A stretch of 64,000 nt of DNA from Stenomitos rutilans HA7619-LM2. Lineage in GTDB: Bacteria; Cyanobacteriota; Cyanobacteriia; Leptolyngbyales; Leptolyngbyaceae. The notes below the pieces were generated by a model, which was not told the origin of the DNA, searched no databases, and saw nothing but the letters and a program-made list of their open reading frames with translations. The stretch spans positions 1 through 64,000 of the forward strand of contig JAHHIE010000018.1 of NCBI GenBank assembly GCA_019358945.1, in the 5' to 3' direction. The translations under genes and the position numbers were made by a program. This document shows, piece after piece, positions 59,484 through 64,000 of this stretch (positions are counted from its first letter, which is position 1; every line of letters starts with the position of its first letter).

Positions 59484-61244
59484 TCAAGCAAGGAAACCTG
59501 GCTGCTTTAAATAGCGATTCTTGATGGCATCCACTGCCCAGTAAGCAAGTGCACCTACTGTGCCGGTTGGATTGTATCCAGTGTTTTGTGGAAAAACTGT
59601 TGACCCCACAATGAATAAATTGTGGACATCCCAACTTTGTAGATAACGATTAACAGCACTGGTTTTAGGATTAGTCCCCATCGCCGTACCACCCGTGTTG
59701 TGGGTCGTTTGATACTTTGTGATATCGTAGTGACCCGTTCTCCGAAGTGGCAACACCTGTTTTGCACCCATTGCTTGTGCGATCTCAAGAGCTTTATCGG
59801 TAATGTAGTCTGACATTTTATGTTCGTTCTCGGTGAAATCAAACGTCAGCCGCAGGAGTGGAAATCCCCACGCATCTTTGTAGGTTGGATCAAGGTCGAG
59901 GTAGTTGCCACGATACGATTGACAGGCGGCATGAATATTCAATCCGGTTGCACTTTGATAAGACTCCACAACTGCTTTTTTCCAGCCGCTGCCCCAGGCA
60001 GGCGTGTGAGGCGGTGTGGGACGGTAGCTAATGGGCATTCCTCCAGCAATAAACGAACCAATAAAGCCACCGCCGATAAATCCCAATTTACTGTGATCAA
60101 AGTTGTCGCCATTGAAGTCATCGATCACAGTCGCTGTCCCGCCCGCAGCAACATAAGGGTTGAAGTTTTTGTTGTCGAAAAAGGCGATCGCATTGGACAG
60201 CGTTTGATAGGCATAGTTTCGCCCAATTACGCCTTCACCTGTTTTGGGATTGTAGGGCTTGCCGATACCCGACAGCAGCATGATGCGGGCATTATTGTAG
60301 GCAAACGCAGCCAGAAACACCAGCTTTGCAGGTTGCTCAACTTCACGACCCGCAGCATTGATGTAAGTCACGCTGGTGGCTCTCTGTCGCGCTTGATCAA
60401 GATTGACTCGAACGACATAGGCGTTTGTCCGCAACTCAAAGGTCTTGCTCGTGAGCAGTGCGGGCAGAATCGTGGAGACTGCACTCGCTTTAGCACTATA
60501 AGTGCAGGCAAAGTTAGCGCAGTGACCACAGATGCGACATTCTCCTAGCTCTACACCGTAGGGATTTTTGTACGCCCGACTGCTGTTAGACACTGGCACT
60601 GGAAACGGAGAGTATCCTAACGACTTCGCTGCTTTTGCAAACAGTTCGCCAGCATACGTGCGCGGTAAGGCTGGATTAGCATACTCCCGCGATCGTGCTC
60701 CTTCAAACGGATTGCCACCCGCTTGAATTTTGCCCTTCAAATTTCCTGCTTTACCACTAGTGCCTGCAACTGCCTCGAATTTGTCGTAGTAGGGTTCCAA
60801 TTCTTCATAGGTAACGCCCCAATCCTGAATCGTCATTCCCTCTGGCATGAAATTGCTGCCGTAGCGATCGCGAATGTGACTGTAGAGACTTAAATCTGAG
60901 GGCAGGTTGCGAAACGTGTGACCGCTCCAAGTCACGCCCGATCCACCCGTGCCCGACCCCGGATTAAATGAACCAATTTGACGCATTGGTAGAGCGGTTT
61001 CGGTAGAACTATTACGGAAGGTGATTGTTTCCCGCGACAAATCCATTGCGAGAGCGTTGCGAATGTTAAAGGGCAACTCGTCAAACATGCGCGGTGTGCT
61101 AAACGTTTCTGACTGAGTGCGAAGCGCACCCCGCTCTAATCCCACAACCGTTAATCCGGCATCAGATAATTCCTTTGCCACAATGCTGCCAGCCCAGCCC
61201 ATTCCTACAATTACAACATCAACGGGTTGTTTCTGAATCGTCAT
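59484..61244 (-). CDS. GMC-type FAD oxidoreductase (gluconate/sugar dehydrogenase-like)
   Basis: A 586-residue flavoprotein. The N-terminal FAD motif is VIVGMGWAGSIVAKELSDAG, then GSGTGGSGVTWSGHTFRN around the flavin, GECRICGHCANFACTYSAKA with clustered Cys residues typical of the gluconate 2-dehydrogenase large subunit, the catalytic region THNTGGTAMGTNP and NPTGTVGALAYWAVDAI. It oxidises a sugar or polyol and passes electrons on, usually to a membrane cytochrome c subunit, which is not seen here. It lacks its own signal and could be exported by hitch-hiking with the Tat-signal subunit 3 gene just upstream. Confidence 0.9.
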   Translation of the reverse strand: MTIQKQPVDVVIVGMGWAGSIVAKELSDAGLTVVGLERGALRTQSETFSTPRMFDELPFNIRNALAMDLSRETITFRNSSTETALPMRQIGSFNPGSGTGGSGVTWSGHTFRNLPSDLSLYSHIRDRYGSNFMPEGMTIQDWGVTYEELEPYYDKFEAVAGTSGKAGNLKGKIQAGGNPFEGARSREYANPALPRTYAGELFAKAAKSLGYSPFPVPVSNSSRAYKNPYGVELGECRICGHCANFACTYSAKASAVSTILPALLTSKTFELRTNAYVVRVNLDQARQRATSVTYINAAGREVEQPAKLVFLAAFAYNNARIMLLSGIGKPYNPKTGEGVIGRNYAYQTLSNAIAFFDNKNFNPYVAAGGTATVIDDFNGDNFDHSKLGFIGGGFIGSFIAGGMPISYRPTPPHTPAWGSGWKKAVVESYQSATGLNIHAACQSYRGNYLDLDPTYKDAWGFPLLRLTFDFTENEHKMSDYITDKALEIAQAMGAKQVLPLRRTGHYDITKYQTTHNTGGTAMGTNPKTSAVNRYLQSWDVHNLFIVGSTVFPQNTGYNPTGTVGALAYWAVDAIKNRYLKQPGFLA

Positions 61245-61355
61245 AATTCCTCTATTTTGAGTTAGCTAAAGTTGCTGGCATTGCTGATTCCCAGAGCGAC
61301 AGGGCTGGATGTTTGGCACTTCTTTCCCCATCATCTTGTTTTCAGCAACGCAAAT

Positions 61356-62126
61356 TTAACCACGAGTCGCTCGTTGCGGTTGCTGCATTGCTTGTGCTAA
61401 GTCGATTGGTGCACGAACGACACGCTCTGACTTACCAACTTCATCCCGAAAGTCGGCATGAGCACCCGGAAATCCAAGCATTTTCCAACTTGCCATGTCT
61501 CGATTGCCGCCATAAATTGGGTCTGCAAAATAGCCTTCGATCGTATTTTGCAGCAGCATTCCGAAAAACAAAGGAGCCGGTAGATTCGCTAGCGTGATTT
61601 CTCCTTTCTCCAACCCAGTTAAGACCTTGATTTGATCACTCGTTCCCAGTTGTCCAAACACCTTTTCACCAAAACTAGCGCGACAGTAATGATCCACATC
61701 AGCAATTCCAATCCGGTATACTTCTCTCGGTCGCAACGGCAGTTGGTAGCCTTGCTGCGGCGTTCCTTGCTGAAAAGGGCCTTCGAGATATAGGTATTCA
61801 CCATTGCCAAAGCTACTGGCGAGCTGACGATCGATGTAAACTGCAACATTCAACTCCAAGGCTCCCGGTCCCACACTGTCTTTGGGAATGAGTTGATCGA
61901 TCGCGGCTTCAATAAACGCGGCTTCGGATTTCGTAAAGAATGTGTAATTGGCTGGCTGCAAAGGAAATTGCGCCACAGTCACTTCAAGCAACTTAGGTGT
62001 TGCTGTTGCAGCGGATTGAGGCGGTTGTGCTACAAGGTGAGCGGGTGCAGTTGCGGCTCCGGCAAGTCCGGCTCCGGTTAAACCTGCATACTTCACAAAC
62101 AAACGGCGCGATACTTTTTTGGGCAT
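61356..62126 (-). CDS. Gluconate 2-dehydrogenase subunit 3 family protein, Tat signal
   Basis: A 256-residue protein starting at ATG 62126 (GGAGATGGAG upstream). The twin-arginine signal is KVSRRLFVKYAGLTGAGLAG, with cleavage after AHLVA. The mature part matches the gluconate dehydrogenase gamma subunit: FFTKSEAAFIEAAIDQLIPK, GALELNVAVYIDRQL and MLLQNTIEGYFADPIYGGNRDMASWKMLGFPGA. The small subunit carries the folded complex through the Tat system and stabilises the flavoprotein. It is 111 bp upstream of the GMC gene in the same direction. Confidence 0.9.
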   Translation of the reverse strand: MPKKVSRRLFVKYAGLTGAGLAGAATAPAHLVAQPPQSAATATPKLLEVTVAQFPLQPANYTFFTKSEAAFIEAAIDQLIPKDSVGPGALELNVAVYIDRQLASSFGNGEYLYLEGPFQQGTPQQGYQLPLRPREVYRIGIADVDHYCRASFGEKVFGQLGTSDQIKVLTGLEKGEITLANLPAPLFFGMLLQNTIEGYFADPIYGGNRDMASWKMLGFPGAHADFRDEVGKSERVVRAPIDLAQAMQQPQRATRG

Positions 62127-62157
62127 CTCCATCTCCAATCAATAATCAAGCAATGAG

Positions 62158-63720
62158 TTAGAAGTTGAAACTTGCGCGAATCACACCCACATACTGAGTT
62201 GCGTTACTGCTATTCTCAGGATTTGTAACGAGCCAAAACCCCGGAGTGATCGAGATGAAATCATTCACCTGAAAGCGATAGAACGCTTCGATGTGAAGCG
62301 AAGTAGCCGATCGACGAATATCACCGCGAGTAATATGGGGCGGCAACCCAATTAAAAGACCGGGCAAATTGCCTTTGCCACCAACATCGGGAAAGGTAAA
62401 CGCGATCGCGCCATACCAAAGGTCAGCGCTGCTTCCTTTTTCTACTTGCTGAACCAGGCTGCCACCTTGACCATCAGAAAGTTGACTCAACCCAGAGCTT
62501 TCTGCTTCAGCGCGTGTATACCCCACCCAACCATGAACTTGAAGCTTGGGCGTGAATTGATGGAAGCCTTGAATTGAAAGGGTGTTGCCAGAAGTTGCGA
62601 TCGCATTTCCAAACGGTTGTGATGCCAAAAGGCTACCCACACTTCCGGTCAGGTCAACCCGTCCACCTGGCGCATACAGCCGAGAGTATGCAATCCCAAC
62701 TGCACCCCGCTTGTGAGTGTAAACAAATTGAGCCAGGGCATTAAAACCACCATTGAATAGCCCATTTTTCTGAATTGGACTGGATGGAGTTCCCGCTAGA
62801 TAGCCTAATGTCAGCTTTAAGTCAGGTGTGATATTCCAGTTTACGCCAATGCCGCCACCGTTTTGGCGGTACAGTGAGCTATATTCTCCAAAGCGTGAAG
62901 GCACTCCGCGACTGTCATCGGCGATCGTAGGGGGTGTAACGGTATCGGTAATGTCGGTGTAACCTTCGCCCGTCGTGCCAATGGCAATTGAAACAGTCCC
63001 GATTGGAAACCGATACAGCAAATGTGGAAGCACAACCTGTCCGTTGGTGTTGCGGTCAAAGTTTAGCCGTGTCATGTTTGTGCCTGTTACAGCCAAGCTG
63101 GAGCCAAAATTACCACTTTCTAAGCGAACGCGAAGCAAGTCTTTACCAGTAAAACTTGTTTCAAGATTGAGTCGTGTGCGGTAGGCAAAGCTGGCATTCG
63201 ATTGATTAGATTGTGCACCAACGCGATCGCCGAACGTGTCCGTTGCTGCCAAAATTATTTGTCCATGTAGCTTTGTTGTCGTTGAGAATGACTGGGCTTC
63301 TACCGTTGTCGATCGAGCTTCTAAAGCGTCAACCTGACTGCATAGGGTTGCAAGTTCTGTAGCAAATGCCTCCTGTAGCTTTTGTAAGGTTGCAAGATCG
63401 GCTTGCGTTACCGATGTTTCTCTAGAGGCAATCAGTTGATTAATCTGATTCAGACAGGCATTTAATCCTGATGCGAACTCATAGCGGCTGAGGGTAAGGT
63501 TTCCTCGGTAAGTACCGTCTGAAGATCCGCTTAAGCACCCATATCGCTCAGCCAACAATTGCAGTGCCTGAAATACCCAATCACTCGATCGTACCTCTGA
63601 TAACTGAGAAACCAATGTCAAACTATCCATTGCTTCATCGGTTGCGATCGCAGCTTCTAAGTACACTAAACACGTAATTAGCATTGTTGAACTAACTAAT
63701 AACAGCTTGCGAACAGACAT
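62158..63720 (-). CDS. Iron-uptake-type porin, SLH + OprB
   Basis: A 520-residue outer-membrane porin. After a signal peptide (SVRKLLLVSSTMLITCLVYL) come an SLH domain (about 50-110: SDWVFQALQLLAERYGCLSG, RYEFASGLNACLNQI), a coiled coil (about 120-160: LATLQKLQEAFATELATLCS) and a C-terminal OprB-like beta-barrel ending VGVIRASFNF. Cyanobacterial porins of this form take up inorganic ions including iron. ATG 63720 is preferred; an upstream ATG at 63753 lies before the signal. It precedes the GMC/subunit 3 pair in the same direction. Confidence 0.9.
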   Translation of the reverse strand: MSVRKLLLVSSTMLITCLVYLEAAIATDEAMDSLTLVSQLSEVRSSDWVFQALQLLAERYGCLSGSSDGTYRGNLTLSRYEFASGLNACLNQINQLIASRETSVTQADLATLQKLQEAFATELATLCSQVDALEARSTTVEAQSFSTTTKLHGQIILAATDTFGDRVGAQSNQSNASFAYRTRLNLETSFTGKDLLRVRLESGNFGSSLAVTGTNMTRLNFDRNTNGQVVLPHLLYRFPIGTVSIAIGTTGEGYTDITDTVTPPTIADDSRGVPSRFGEYSSLYRQNGGGIGVNWNITPDLKLTLGYLAGTPSSPIQKNGLFNGGFNALAQFVYTHKRGAVGIAYSRLYAPGGRVDLTGSVGSLLASQPFGNAIATSGNTLSIQGFHQFTPKLQVHGWVGYTRAEAESSGLSQLSDGQGGSLVQQVEKGSSADLWYGAIAFTFPDVGGKGNLPGLLIGLPPHITRGDIRRSATSLHIEAFYRFQVNDFISITPGFWLVTNPENSSNATQYVGVIRASFNF

Positions 63721-63829
63721 CAGCTCTCTACGTGGCGTTGAGATGAGTGTCACCTGTTCCTTAGCTTTCTGCTAGACACAATTCACCTGTTAACCAAGAA
63801 CTTATGGTCATGTTTTAAGATAGGATCTA

Positions 63830-63945
63830 ATACCAATTTAAAGAATGAAAGTTGCAGATGGGGGTGTGGGGGCGAAGCCCCCAGCCAGGGGTTCCACCCC
63901 TGCACTCCGTCCCTAATCCGCCCTGTTCGCTATTTAAATTGGTAT
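63830..63945. mobile_element. MITE-like palindromic element at the right edge
   Basis: Perfect 13-bp terminal inverted repeats, ATACCAATTTAAA (63830-63842) and TTTAAATTGGTAT (63933-63945), bound a 116-bp element. Inside are two hairpins, GGGGGC-GAA-GCCCCC and AGGGGT-TCC-ACCCCT. There is no coding capacity. It lies upstream of the porin gene on the far side of its promoter region. Elements with ATACCAATTT ends are frequent in cyanobacterial intergenic DNA. Confidence 0.8.
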
Positions 63946-64000
63946 AAACATAGCTAGAGTACAAAATAGATCAATGACAAGCACACAGACACGATCACGC

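Noticed and set aside
59820-60548. 242-codon plus-strand ORF opposite the GMC gene
   Set aside because: Antisense shadow; the minus-strand GMC flavoprotein has complete motifs across the region.

Overview
The window looks like a chromosomal segment of a filamentous-type cyanobacterium. The palindrome GCGATCGC (HIP1) and its GGCGATCGC/GCGATCGCC variants occur throughout, CP43-like chlorophyll-binding (IsiA/Pcb) genes are present, and several families are typical of cyanobacteria (AMIN-domain TonB receptors, SLH/OprB iron porin, DUF2808, DUF2949, GAF-rich kinases). No rRNA, tRNA or CRISPR array was seen.

Layout. 0.5-3.2 kb: a broken SDR fragment, a Na+/H+ antiporter and an alpha/beta hydrolase. 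3.3-7.7 kb: an EfeUOB-type elemental iron importer (permease, cupredoxin lipoprotein, M75 lipoprotein, Tat-exported DyP peroxidase) followed by a FeoA-domain protein. 7.7-9.5 kb: exbB-exbD plus two small co-transcribed genes, with exbB carrying an in-frame 165-bp MITE-like insertion. 9.9-25.2 kb: four tandem AMIN/TonB-dependent receptors, the first three each followed by a PepSY membrane protein. The third receptor has one in-frame stop, and the fourth is followed by a frameshifted lipoprotein and a methyltransferase. 25.7-27.2 kb: one intact and one truncated IsiA/Pcb gene. This first third reads as one iron-acquisition and iron-stress island.

27.5-29.95 kb: an integron-like cassette stretch. 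A well-formed attC-like site (27744-27835) is followed by a marR + membrane-protein unit whose two boundaries obey cassette logic, and then by an FMN reductase. No integrase gene is visible. 30.1-30.8 kb: IS110 and IS630 remnants. 31.3-50.9 kb: a long redox and detoxification region with a DsbA-like protein, isochorismatase-like hydrolase, Mn-type SOD, aldehyde dehydrogenase, dienelactone hydrolase, MarR and AraC regulators, DMT exporter, azoreductase, several SDRs, aldo/keto reductase, GNAT and an F420/NADP-binding protein. It is full of partial duplications: remnants of DLH, MarR, AKR and a 70-aa CxxC protein lie next to or near intact copies.

51.1-59.4 kb: a standalone LanC-like protein, an HTH protein, and a very large soluble 8-GAF histidine kinase overlapping its NarL-type response regulator. 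59.5-63.7 kb, minus strand: iron-uptake-type porin, Tat-exported gluconate-dehydrogenase subunit 3-like protein and GMC oxidoreductase. A second MITE-like palindromic element closes the window.

Together the genes suggest iron import through the outer membrane (porin and TonB receptors powered by ExbBD), reduction or transfer at the inner membrane (PepSY, EfeUOB), storage of the iron-stress antenna, and a regulated electrophile/ROS response. Pseudogenisation is marked: at least four nonsense codons, one frameshift and several truncated copies.
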